Of a stretch of 64,000 bases of DNA, positions 1 to 7,918 are shown piece by piece (the stretch's first letter is position 1; each line of letters starts with the position of its first letter). The stretch is taken from the NCBI RefSeq assembly GCF_000725495.1, contig NZ_JNZD01000029.1, positions 1 through 64,000 of the forward strand, read 5' to 3'. The notes under the pieces were generated by a model. It worked only from the letters and a program-made list of their open reading frames with translations, was not told the origin of the DNA and did no database searches. Position numbers and translations under genes: made by a program. This DNA is from Streptomyces aureus (GTDB lineage Bacteria > Actinomycetota > Actinomycetes > Streptomycetales > Streptomycetaceae).

Positions 1-18
1 CGGCACGCCGAGAGCACG

Positions 19-54
19 CTCCCCCGAGCTCTCGGCTTCGCTCGAGCAGGGGGC
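19..54. repeat. GC-rich dispersed hairpin repeat
   Basis: A CCCCC tract (21-25) faces a GGGGG tract (49-53) around a GAGCTC/CTCGAGC core, so the stretch can fold into a hairpin. From general knowledge, very similar CCCCCGAGCT...CTCGAGCAGGGGG units are scattered between genes in many Streptomyces chromosomes. It lies just upstream of the first gene and may act as a terminator for a gene outside the window. Confidence 0.5.
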
Positions 55-125
55 ACCCCCATGACGCCGCCGGGCCGCCCTCCGGGCGACGACGCGAATG
101 GTCAGGCAGGCCCTAGCGTGGAGGC

Positions 126-803
126 ATGATTCCTCACGACGCACACGATGAACGGGACCCGGAACTGCCCGGTCTGCTCCTGCGCACCGAGCGCGACGCG
201 CTGATCCCGCTGCTGCGGGCCCGCCCGGAGGGGGACTTCTCCCGTCCGACGGCCGGGTGTCCGGCGTGGACGGTGCGGGAGGTGCTGGCGCACTGCTCGT
301 CGGCGCTGATGCGGGTCGTGGAGCGCCGCTACGAACCCGGGGTGTTCTCGCCCGAGGCCAACGACCGCGACATCGCCGAGCGCGCCGACTGGCCGACGGA
401 GCGGGTCGTCGACGAGCTGGAGCGCGGGATGACGGAGGCGGGACCCGTGATCGCCCGGACCCGGGGAGCGGTCGACGCGGTCGCGCTCGGCGAGTGGATC
501 CACGCCGGGGACGTACGGGAGGCGTTCGGCGAACCGGACGCCTACGAGGGGCCCGCACTGCCGCACGCGCTCCGCCTCCTGGCCCGCATCAGCCGCGAGC
601 GCGACCTGGTGCCGCTGCACGCGGACCTCGACGACCTGGACGATCCGCTGCGCCTGGGCGGTGTCCCCGGCGACCGTCCCCCGGCCCGCTACCTCGGCGA
701 CGCCGCGACCCTCGTGAGGCTCTGCTCGGGCCGGCCGGTCCCGAGCACGACGGTGTACGAGCTGGTGGGGGCACGGGAGGAGGAGCTGAACCTCTACGGC
801 TGA
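126..803 (+). CDS. Maleylpyruvate isomerase/DinB-fold family protein
   Basis: A 225-aa soluble protein with the mycothiol-dependent maleylpyruvate isomerase (MDMPI) N-terminal fold. The start ATG follows a GAGG Shine-Dalgarno element at 121-124. Visible family marks are the early [11 protein letters not shown] segment (about residue 45) and the later [12 protein letters not shown] segment. In the family, histidine and acidic residues at these positions coordinate a divalent metal. Such proteins use mycothiol, the actinobacterial thiol, in isomerisation or detoxification, but many members have no known substrate and none can be assigned here. It appears monocistronic and is followed by a repeat-rich gap. 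Confidence 0.75.
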   Translation: MIPHDAHDERDPELPGLLLRTERDALIPLLRARPEGDFSRPTAGCPAWTVREVLAHCSSALMRVVERRYEPGVFSPEANDRDIAERADWPTERVVDELERGMTEAGPVIARTRGAVDAVALGEWIHAGDVREAFGEPDAYEGPALPHALRLLARISRERDLVPLHADLDDLDDPLRLGGVPGDRPPARYLGDAATLVRLCSGRPVPSTTVYELVGAREEELNLYG

Positions 804-812
804 CCCACTGAA

Positions 813-1028
813 CCCACTGGGCTTGCTGGACCCGGTGGTCCTGGTGGGCCTGCGTGACCCGCTGGACCCGCTGGGCCCGCTGGACCTGCCTGACTTGCCG
901 GCCCCGGCGGGACTGTGTGACCCGCTGGGCCCGCCAGACCCGCCAGACCCGCCAGACCCGCCTGACCCGCCTGACCTGCTGGACCCTGTGCGCTCGCGTG
1001 CCCCAGTGGGCCCGCCTGACCCGCTGGG
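813..1028. repeat. Imperfect 9-bp tandem repeat tract
   Basis: The 448-bp gap between the first gene and cutC is filled over 813-1028 by degenerate 9-bp units of the type CTGGACCCG, GACCCGCCA and GACCTGCCT. The purest part is near 935-985. Because the period is a multiple of three, reading frames through it give Pro/Asp- or Gly/Ser-rich sequence, but none has a convincing start and ribosome binding site. From 1029 to about 1200 I see no gene. Confidence 0.8.
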
Positions 1029-1214
1029 CACCGCCCGGCCCGGCGAAGGGCCGCCTCCCCGGTGCCATGCGGCGGTTCGGGGTACCCGGTACCGGGTGAT
1101 CCCGCTCACGCCGGGCCGGGGTGTCCCGCCGGGCCGGACGGGTGACCCGTGCCGGTCCGCGGTCGCGCGCGGCGATCTTCTCGCGCCCCCGTTCCCGTCC
1201 GCGTACTGTTTGAT

Positions 1215-1226
1215 TGGACTAGACCT
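1215..1226. promoter_or_regulatory. DasR/GntR-like operator box (dre-like)
   Basis: TGGACTAGACCT differs by one base from the chitinase-promoter type dre (TGGTCTAGACCT) and by two from the palindromic consensus TGGTCTAGACCA bound by the GlcNAc-responsive repressor DasR. It ends 25 bp before the cutC ATG and runs into CTATAG (1225-1230), a plausible -10, so binding would block the promoter. The match was made by eye. Confidence 0.45.
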
Positions 1227-1251
1227 ATAGCGGCCCAGGAGAAGAGGTCCG

Positions 1252-1956
1252 ATGAGTGAGCGGAAGAGCGCGGTCCTGGAGGTGATCGCCCTCGACGCCG
1301 AGGACGCGGTCGCGGCCCAGGCCGGGGGTGCGGACCGGCTGGAGCTGGTCACGGACATGGCGGCCGACGGACTGACCCCGTCGGTGGAGACCTTCGCCGC
1401 GATCCGTGCTTCCGTCGGCATCGCGCTGCGCGTGATGCTGCGTCTGTCCGACGGCTTCTCGGCGGGCGGCGCGGCCGGCGCCGACGCTCTCGTGCGGGCC
1501 GCGGGGGAGCTGCGGAACGCCGGCGCGGACGAGTTCGTGCTCGGTTTCCTCGACGAGCACGGCGGCCCCGACCTGGCCGCCGTGGAGCGGATCGTCGCCG
1601 AACTGGACGGCTGCCGCTGGACGTTCCACCGCGCGATCGACCGCGCCGCCGACCGCGACGCCCTGCGCAAGCAGCTCGCGGACCTGCCCGGGCTCGACGC
1701 CTATCTGACCGCCGGGTCCCCGGCCGGTGTCGACGACGGACTCCCCGTCCTGGTGGCCGAGGCCGCCCGCCGCGGCGAGCCGGGGTACGAGCCGCGGATC
1801 ATGGTCGGCGGCGGACTGCGCCTCGACCATCTGCCGGAGCTGCGCGCCGCGGGCCTCGACGCCTTCCACATCGGCGGGGCGGCGCGTCCGGGGGGCTGGA
1901 GCGGGCCGGTCTCCGCGGAGTCGGTGCGGCAGTGGCGGACGGCTCTCGACGCGTAG
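1252..1956 (+). CDS. cutC: CutC family TIM-barrel protein
   Basis: A 234-aa CutC homologue of normal family length (about 230-250 aa). Visible family motifs are G-A-D-R-L-E-L-V near residue 27, T-F-H-R-A-I-D near residue 123 and I-M-V-G-G-G near the C-terminus, as expected for this TIM barrel. CutC was named for copper tolerance in E. coli, but the biochemical role is unsettled. No metal-binding cluster stands out here. GGAGAAGAGG gives a strong ribosome binding site before the ATG. A DasR-like box overlaps the probable promoter, which would link expression to amino-sugar metabolism rather than copper. That link is inference. Confidence 0.88.
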   Translation: MSERKSAVLEVIALDAEDAVAAQAGGADRLELVTDMAADGLTPSVETFAAIRASVGIALRVMLRLSDGFSAGGAAGADALVRAAGELRNAGADEFVLGFLDEHGGPDLAAVERIVAELDGCRWTFHRAIDRAADRDALRKQLADLPGLDAYLTAGSPAGVDDGLPVLVAEAARRGEPGYEPRIMVGGGLRLDHLPELRAAGLDAFHIGGAARPGGWSGPVSAESVRQWRTALDA

Positions 1957-2123
1957 GACCCCCTCCCCCTCCCCTGCGGCGGGGTCCGGTCCGCCGTCGT
2001 CCGACAGGTCACGGATCCATCTCCGCCACGTAGTTGTTGTGTTGTGAGCGTCACGAGGCGATCAATCGAACCGCTTTTCGGGTGCATATTTGATCGAGCC
2101 CCGATCGGCCGGGGCATGACAAT

Positions 2124-2135
2124 CACACATGTGTG
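2124..2135. promoter_or_regulatory. 12-bp palindrome upstream of protease gene
   Basis: CACACATGTGTG is a perfect palindrome 53 bp before the protease start at 2189, in an AT-richer stretch. Position and symmetry suit an operator for a dimeric regulator. The rest of the gap (1957-2188) shows no gene. Confidence 0.35.
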
Positions 2136-2188
2136 CCTGTCGGCGACAGCGGCAGGGCAGCACAGCAGCCTCAGGGGGAGAAGGCTCC

Positions 2189-3403
2189 ATGCCATCCATA
2201 CGCAGCCGCACGCTCGCGGCCGCCGCGGCCGTGATCGCGGCCGTCATGATCACCACCACGGCCTGTGAGGGCAAGAAGGACGACGAGGGCGCCGGGTCCC
2301 GGCCCTCGTCGTCCGCCCAGGCCGACAAGGGGGTCGACACCGGCCAGGACGACGGCTCCGTCTCGATCGGCGGCTACAAGCTGCCCTCGGGCATTCCCAC
2401 CGAACTCAGCGGCGCCGCCCTGGACAAGTGGAAGAACGGGGGGTGGCAGGACTACAGCAAGTGGGCGTCCAAGGCCGAGGACTTCGCCAACCCCTACATC
2501 AAGGACTTCTGGTCGCCGGAGAAGATGGCCGAGGCCAAGGCCAGCATCCCGGTCGCCCGCACGGGCAGCACCAGCTCGGGCTCGGGCAACGGAGCCACCT
2601 CCTACCTGCCCGACGGCAGGGTGACGAAGCAGGCCGCCGCCAAGGTCCGGAGCACGTACCACCACTACGCGCCGCCGGTCGGCAAGATGTTCTTCTCCTC
2701 GCCCCAGGGCAACATGGTCTGCTCGGCCGCCGTGGTGACCGACCCGGCGCACCCCGGCAAGTCCAACCTGGTGTGGACCGCGGGCCACTGCGTCCACGCG
2801 GGCAAGGGCGGCGGCTGGTACCGCAACATCGCCTTCGTCCCCTCGTACAACAACAAGGCGAATCTGAGCAGCCGCCAGATCACCAACCCGCGCGCCAAGG
2901 CCGTCTCCCCGTACGGCATCTGGTGGGCCGACTGGGCCACCACCTCCTCGCAGTGGATCAGCGGCGGTGCCCACACCGGCAACGCGGCCTCCGGGTACGA
3001 CTACGCCGTGCTGCACGTCAAGCCCGAGAACGGCGGCAAGTCCCTCCAGGAGCAGCTCGGTTCGGCGCTGCCGGTGTGGTTCGGCGCCCCGGCCGCCAAC
3101 AAGATCAAGTCGATGAAGGTCCGCGGCTACCCGGCCGAGGCGCCCTACGACGGCTCGAAGATGTACGACTGCCACGGCGCCACCAAGCGGATGGTGCTCG
3201 CGAGCAACGTCCCCGCCCAGTACATGATCGGCTGCACCATGAACGGCGGCGCCTCGGGCGGCCCCTGGTTCATGAGCCACAACGGGCGGACCTACCTGGT
3301 CTCCAACAACTCCCTGAGCGACCGCAAGACGTTCATCACCGGTCCGCGCCTCGGTGCGAACGCCAAGGGCGTCTACCTGGCGACCAGCAGGAAGTTCAAG
3401 TAG
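2189..3403 (+). CDS. Secreted trypsin-like serine protease, probable lipoprotein
   Basis: A 404-aa protein. The start ATG at 2189 follows a strong AGGGGGAGAAGG site; an in-frame upstream start would place charged sequence before the signal. The N-terminus is basic, then hydrophobic Ala/Val, ending in T-T-A-C at about residue 24, which reads as a weak lipobox, so surface anchoring is likely. A low-complexity linker follows, then a chymotrypsin-fold domain with His in T-A-G-H-C, Asp in Y-D-Y-A-V-L and Ser in G-A-S-G-G-P-W. The histidine-flanking C and later cysteines could form disulfides. Substrate unknown. A strong hairpin terminator follows directly. Confidence 0.85.
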   Translation: MPSIRSRTLAAAAAVIAAVMITTTACEGKKDDEGAGSRPSSSAQADKGVDTGQDDGSVSIGGYKLPSGIPTELSGAALDKWKNGGWQDYSKWASKAEDFANPYIKDFWSPEKMAEAKASIPVARTGSTSSGSGNGATSYLPDGRVTKQAAAKVRSTYHHYAPPVGKMFFSSPQGNMVCSAAVVTDPAHPGKSNLVWTAGHCVHAGKGGGWYRNIAFVPSYNNKANLSSRQITNPRAKAVSPYGIWWADWATTSSQWISGGAHTGNAASGYDYAVLHVKPENGGKSLQEQLGSALPVWFGAPAANKIKSMKVRGYPAEAPYDGSKMYDCHGATKRMVLASNVPAQYMIGCTMNGGASGGPWFMSHNGRTYLVSNNSLSDRKTFITGPRLGANAKGVYLATSRKFK

Positions 3404-3420
3404 GACCCCGCGCACCACGA

Positions 3421-3456
3421 CCGACGGCCCCCGGCGTCCGCGCCGGGGGCCGTCGG
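3421..3456. terminator. Bidirectional hairpin terminator
   Basis: A perfect 16-bp inverted repeat with a 4-base TCCG loop (arms 3421-3436 and 3441-3456) lies between the convergent protease gene and helR-like gene. It has no U tract, as is usual in high-GC actinomycetes. Confidence 0.75.
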
Positions 3457-3497
3457 CCTGTGTGCCCGCGTGCTCGCGGGCCCATGTGCCGGGCCGG

Positions 3498-5567
3498 TCA
3501 GGCCAGTTCGGCCGGGAGCGGCGCCGCGTGCGTCACGATCAGGCCCGAGACCGCACGGGTGAGCGCCACGTACAGCCGGCGCAGCCCGGTGCGCTCGTCC
3601 GGCTCGCCGTCGACGACCGCCCGCGGCTCGTCCAGGACCACGTAGTCGTACTCGAGGCCCTTGGCGAGCGAGGCCGGCACCAGGGTCAGCCGGGTGTCGG
3701 CCGTCGTCTCCTCGCCCGGTCCGAGGTACGTCCGTCCGGCCGCCGTCAGCGCCTCGGCGAGCGCGGGGATCCGGGCGTCGGCCGCGATCAGCCCGACCGA
3801 TCCCTCGTGGCCCAGCAACTCCTCCACCGCGCCGAGGACTTCGGAGTCCGCCGTGCTCGCGCGCACCTCGAAGAAGCCCGGGTTCTCCCGCACCGAGGCG
3901 ACCGGCGCGAGACCGGGCGCGATGTGCGGCAGCAGCCGGGACGCGTAGGTGATGACGTCCGTGGGGACACGGAAACCGGCGGTCAGCTCCTCGACCACCG
4001 CGTCGTCCTTGCCCAGATGGGTCAGCGCCTCCTCCCAGCTGCGGGTCGCCCACGGCGTCGTCCCCTGCGCCAGGTCGCCGAGCACGGTCGCCGACCCCGT
4101 CGTGCAGCGCCGCCCCACGGCGCGGTACTGCATCGGGGAGAGGTCCTGCGCCTCGTCGAGGACCACGTGCCCGAGAGAGTGCGTGCGCTGGACCAGGTCC
4201 GTCGCCTCGTCGATCAGCACCGCGTCGGCGGCCGACCACTTCGCGCTCTTCACGCTGCGCACCGGCTTCGCCCAGAGGATCTCCTTCTGCTCGGCCTCGT
4301 CCAGCAGCCCCTCCGCGTGCGCGGCGAGGAAGTCGGCGTCGGTGAGCAGCCGCAGCACCAGCCTGGCGGGGTCGACCTGCGGCCAGATCGCCTTGACCGC
4401 GGCCTTCACGGCGGGGTTGCGGGCTACGGCGTCCTGCACCCGGTCGTCCGGCGCCTCCCCGGAGCGCTCCATCTGGACCAGCACGGCGTGCGCGATGCGC
4501 TGCGGAAGGGCCTGGTGGGCCGCGCCGTAGCGGATGTCCCGGTCGAGGAGCTCGCGGACGATCTCCTCCAGCTCGTACGCCGGCACGCGCCAGCGCCGCG
4601 AGCCCCTGACGACGACCACCGGCTCGGCCGGGATCGTCACGTGCGAGCGCACGGCCCGGCGCAGCACCCGGGCCATGCGGGCGTCGCCCTTGATCACGGC
4701 CGCGGGCGCGTCGTCGCTCCCGCGCACCTCGACATGGGCGACGAGGTCGTCGACGGTCGCCTGCTTGACCTCCAGCTCGCCGAGCGCGGGCAGGACCTGC
4801 TCGATGTAGTGCAGGAAGGACTTGTTCGGCCCGATCACCAGCGTGCCGGTGCGGGCGAGCCGCTCCCGGTGGGCGTACAGCAGATAGGCGACCCGGTGCA
4901 GGCCGACGGCGGTCTTCCCGGTGCCGGGCCCTCCCTGCACACAGACCGAACCGGACAGCCCGGACCGGACGATCTCGTCCTGCTCCGGCTGGATGGTCGC
5001 CACGATGTCGCGCATGGGACCCACGCGCGGGCGCTCGATCTCCTGCTGGAGCAGCTTGCTGGTGGCCGCGGCCTCGGCCGGGTCCGAGAGGTGCTCGTCC
5101 TCGTAGGCGGTGAGGTCGCCGCCGGTGTAGCCGAAGCGGCGGCGCAGCCCGATGTCCATCGGGTCCTTCTTGGAGGCCCGGTAGAACGGCTGGGAGACCG
5201 GCGCGCGCCAGTCGATGACCATCGGGTCGCCGTCGGCGTCGTGGACGTGCCGGCGCCCGATGTAGAACCGCTCGCCCTCGGCGCCCTCGGCCAGGTCGGA
5301 GCCCGGGGCGTGCAGATAGTCGAGCCGTCCGAAGAACAGCGGGGTGTGGCTGAGGTCGGCGAGGGCCTTGATGCGCTCGGCGATCTGCCGGTGCAGCACC
5401 TCGGCGTTCACCCAGTTCGCGGTGACGTCGCGGATGTCGAGGTTCTCGGCGTCCTCGCGCATCGCGCGGAGCGCCGAACGGGAGTGGCTGAGGTGGGAGC
5501 GCTCGCGGGACAGGGGGTCGTCGGACGTGGACGGGGCGCCGGACGGGCCGTCGGACGGGGTGGACAC
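3498..5567 (-). CDS. helR: HelR/HelD-type RNA polymerase-recycling ATPase
   Basis: A 689-aa superfamily-1 (UvrD-like) ATPase. Walker A is G-G-P-G-T-G-K-T-A at residues 212-220, and helicase motif II reads V-L-D-E-A-Q-D. An N-terminal charged helical region (residues about 20-70) and an R-H-V-H-D-A-D-G segment match the HelD/HelR architecture, in which the arms reach into RNA polymerase rather than unwind DNA. Known members release stalled polymerase, and HelR of Streptomyces venezuelae displaces rifampicin. Assignment to HelR rather than another HelD paralogue rests on length and sequence impression. The upstream region holds repeated GAATCC boxes but I do not see the published rifamycin-associated element. 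Confidence 0.8.
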   Translation of the reverse strand: MSTPSDGPSGAPSTSDDPLSRERSHLSHSRSALRAMREDAENLDIRDVTANWVNAEVLHRQIAERIKALADLSHTPLFFGRLDYLHAPGSDLAEGAEGERFYIGRRHVHDADGDPMVIDWRAPVSQPFYRASKKDPMDIGLRRRFGYTGGDLTAYEDEHLSDPAEAAATSKLLQQEIERPRVGPMRDIVATIQPEQDEIVRSGLSGSVCVQGGPGTGKTAVGLHRVAYLLYAHRERLARTGTLVIGPNKSFLHYIEQVLPALGELEVKQATVDDLVAHVEVRGSDDAPAAVIKGDARMARVLRRAVRSHVTIPAEPVVVVRGSRRWRVPAYELEEIVRELLDRDIRYGAAHQALPQRIAHAVLVQMERSGEAPDDRVQDAVARNPAVKAAVKAIWPQVDPARLVLRLLTDADFLAAHAEGLLDEAEQKEILWAKPVRSVKSAKWSAADAVLIDEATDLVQRTHSLGHVVLDEAQDLSPMQYRAVGRRCTTGSATVLGDLAQGTTPWATRSWEEALTHLGKDDAVVEELTAGFRVPTDVITYASRLLPHIAPGLAPVASVRENPGFFEVRASTADSEVLGAVEELLGHEGSVGLIAADARIPALAEALTAAGRTYLGPGEETTADTRLTLVPASLAKGLEYDYVVLDEPRAVVDGEPDERTGLRRLYVALTRAVSGLIVTHAAPLPAELA

Positions 5568-5650
5568 GGGGAATTGCCTCCGGGAAGCCTGCTGTGGGGT
5601 GCTGCGGGAGTGCCGCGGTGCTCTGGCAGTGCTGCGCGCGTGGTGCGGTT

Positions 5651-5715
5651 CGTGAATCGCTTCGGATTCCGTCGTGAATCCGTCGGGAATCCCGACGGAA
5701 TCCGGTGTGAATCCG
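5651..5715. promoter_or_regulatory. Repeated TGAATC boxes and 27-bp palindrome upstream of helR
   Basis: Within the 410-bp gap 5568-5977, TGAATC recurs at 5653, 5675 and 5708, spacings of 22 and 33 bp, both multiples of 11. An almost perfect inverted repeat covers 5676-5702, with core CGTCGGGAATCCCGACG and 13-bp arms carrying one mismatch. This looks like a regulator landing site about 85-150 bp upstream of the helR start on the minus strand. No gene is seen in the gap. Confidence 0.45.
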
Positions 5716-5977
5716 GGTGCCGTCCGGTTTCCGTCCGGGCGGCGGCACTCCGCGAAGGGAGGCGGGCAAGACCGAAGATTCTAGGTGACCCACCGATGCG
5801 GGGGCCAATGGTTTTTCCGCCGCCGGGGCGGGCTCTCGGGGTCGGACCCGGGGTTCCCTAGGGGACGGGGTCCGTCGTGAGGCGGACGGCCGGGGTCCCT
5901 GAGCCGTACGAGAGGGCCGGCGAGGTTCGGTCCAGGGACCGACGCCGTTCGGGTCGGTGTGCCCGCACCATGGAGAT

Positions 5978-6172
5978 ATGAGCGCAGCCACTTTCACCCC
6001 AGGTCCTGCCCATCCCGGGCCCGTCGCGCGGGGCGCGACGGCCGTCACCTCCGTCACCCACCGCCACCGCCTCGGCGACGCCCTGAAGGCCGTCAAGGTC
6101 TTCGGCCGCGCGGCCCTCGGGGTCGTCCTGCTCGGCGAGTACGGCGAGGAAGCGGGCGTCCGGCGCCACTGA
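5978..6172 (+). CDS. Small hypothetical protein, 64 aa
   Basis: A short ORF with good third-position GC and a compact basic-to-amphipathic sequence (H-R-H-R-L-G-D-A-L-K-A-V-K-V-F-G). The ATG at 5978 has only a close GGAG (5972-5975); a GTG at 5957 is an alternative start. It ends 33 bp before the convergent XPB stop. No family recognised. The C-terminal half could form one amphipathic helix (A-A-L-G-V-V-L-L-G-E-Y). Possibly real because it is tightly packed between genes, but it could be a chance ORF. Confidence 0.5.
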   Translation: MSAATFTPGPAHPGPVARGATAVTSVTHRHRLGDALKAVKVFGRAALGVVLLGEYGEEAGVRRH

Positions 6173-6205
6173 CGCCGTCCGCCCGCCCCCGCCCGCCGGT
6201 GATCC

Positions 6206-7843
6206 TCAGCCGAGGATCTCGTCGGCGTCCATGATCCGGTAGGCGTAGCCCTGCTCCGCCAGGAAGCGCTGGCGGTGGGCGGCGAAGTCCTGGTCGATCG
6301 TGTCCCGGGCGACCACCGAGTAGAAGTGGGCCTGGTGACCGTCGGCCTTCGGCCGCAGCACGCGGCCCAGCCGCTGGGCCTCCTCCTGGCGGGAGCCGAA
6401 GGTGCCCGAGACCTGGATGGCCACCGTGGCCTCCGGCAGGTCGATCGAGAAGTTGGCGACCTTGGAGACGACGAGCACGCTGATCTCGCCCTCCCGGAAC
6501 GCGTCGAACAGCTTCTCCCGCTGAGCGTTGCTGGTCTCGCCCTTGATCACGGGCGCGTTCAGATGCTCACCCAGCTCGTCGAGCTGGTCGATGTACTGGC
6601 CGATCACGAGGATCTGCTGCCCCTTGAACCGGCGCACCAGCGCCTCGGTCACCTTCCGCTTGGTCGCGGTGGTGGCGCAGAAGCGGTACTTCTCCTCGTT
6701 CTCGGCGGTGGCGTACGCGAGCCGCTCGGAGTCGGTGAGGTTCACCCGCACCTCGACACAGTCCGCGGGCGCGATGTAGCCCTGCGCCTCGATCTCCTTC
6801 CAGGGCGCGTCGAACCGCTTGGGGCCGATCAGCGAGAACACATCCGACTCGCGCCCGTCCTCGCGGACCAGCGTGGCGGTCAGCCCCAGCCGGCGCCGGG
6901 CCTGGAGGTCGGCGGTGAACTTGAAGACCGGGGCGGGCAGCAGATGGACCTCGTCGTAGAGGATCAGGCCCCAGTCGCGGGAGTCGAACAGCTCCAGGTG
7001 CGGGTAGACGCCCTTCCGCCGGGTCGTCAGCACCTGGTACGTGGCGATGGTGACCGGACGGATCTCCTTGCGGGTGCCGCTGTACTCGCCGATCTCGTCC
7101 TCGGTCAGCGAGGTCCGCTTCACCAGCTCGTGCTTCCACTGCCGGGCGGAGACGGTGTTGGTCACGAGGATCAGCGTGGTCGCCTTGGCCTCGGCCATCG
7201 CGCCGGCGCCGACGAGCGTCTTGCCCGCGCCGCAGGGCAGCACGACCACGCCGGAGCCGCCGTGCCAGAAGTTCTCGACGGCCTGGCGCTGGTAGGGCCG
7301 CAGCGCCCACCCCGTCTCGTCGAGCTCGATGGAGTGCGCCTCGCCGTCGACGTACCCGGCGAGGTCCTCGGCCGGCCAGCCGAGCTTCAGCAGGGTCTGC
7401 TTGATCTGGCCGCGCTCGGAGGGGTGCACGGCCACGGTGTCCGGGTCGATCCGGTTGCCGACGAGCGGGGTGATCCGCTTGGAGCGCAGGATCTCCTCGA
7501 GCACGGGCCGGTCGGTGGTGGTCAGGACGAGCCCGTGGGCCGGGTGCTTGCTCAGCGTGAGGCGTCCGTAGCGGTCCATCGTCTCGGCGATGTCCACGAG
7601 CAGCGCGTGCGGGACCGGATAGCGGCTGAACTCCACGAGCGCGTCCACGACCTGCTCGGCGTCGTGCCCGGCGGCCCGCGCGTTCCACAGGCCGAGGGGC
7701 GTGACCCGGTAGGTGTGGATGTGCTCGGGCGCCCGCTCCAGCTCGGCGAAGGGGGCGATGGCCCGGCGGCAGGCGTCGGCCCGCTCGTGGTCGACTTCCA
7801 GCAGAAGCGTTTTGTCGGACTGGACGATGAGGGGTCCGTTCAC
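6206..7843 (-). CDS. XPB-type DNA repair helicase
   Basis: A 545-aa superfamily-2 helicase of the bacterial XPB group. An N-terminal helicase-associated domain occupies residues 1-180. The Q-like motif is R-P-Y-Q-R-Q-A at about 182, Walker A is L-P-C-G-A-G-K-T-L at 202-210, and Walker B is D-E-V-H at 297-300. Motif III is T-A-T, motif VI is Q-E-E-A-Q-R-L-G-R-V-L-R, and the C-terminus reads Y-R-I-M-D-A-D. XPB enzymes are 3'-5' ATP-dependent helicases with roles in DNA opening and repair. In bacteria their pathway is unclear, as UvrABC does excision repair. It follows the larger partner gene by 75 bp on the same strand. Confidence 0.9.
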   Translation of the reverse strand: MNGPLIVQSDKTLLLEVDHERADACRRAIAPFAELERAPEHIHTYRVTPLGLWNARAAGHDAEQVVDALVEFSRYPVPHALLVDIAETMDRYGRLTLSKHPAHGLVLTTTDRPVLEEILRSKRITPLVGNRIDPDTVAVHPSERGQIKQTLLKLGWPAEDLAGYVDGEAHSIELDETGWALRPYQRQAVENFWHGGSGVVVLPCGAGKTLVGAGAMAEAKATTLILVTNTVSARQWKHELVKRTSLTEDEIGEYSGTRKEIRPVTIATYQVLTTRRKGVYPHLELFDSRDWGLILYDEVHLLPAPVFKFTADLQARRRLGLTATLVREDGRESDVFSLIGPKRFDAPWKEIEAQGYIAPADCVEVRVNLTDSERLAYATAENEEKYRFCATTATKRKVTEALVRRFKGQQILVIGQYIDQLDELGEHLNAPVIKGETSNAQREKLFDAFREGEISVLVVSKVANFSIDLPEATVAIQVSGTFGSRQEEAQRLGRVLRPKADGHQAHFYSVVARDTIDQDFAAHRQRFLAEQGYAYRIMDADEILG

Positions 7844-7918
7844 ACCCGTCCCTTTCTGCGTGGCGGCATCCGGCGCGGATGCTCGGCCAAACCTCCAGTG
7901 TGCCCTACCGGCGGGCGG

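Noticed and set aside
823..1230. Proline/aspartate repeat ORF as a real gene
   Set aside because: It has no ribosome binding site and its translation simply follows the 9-bp DNA repeat.
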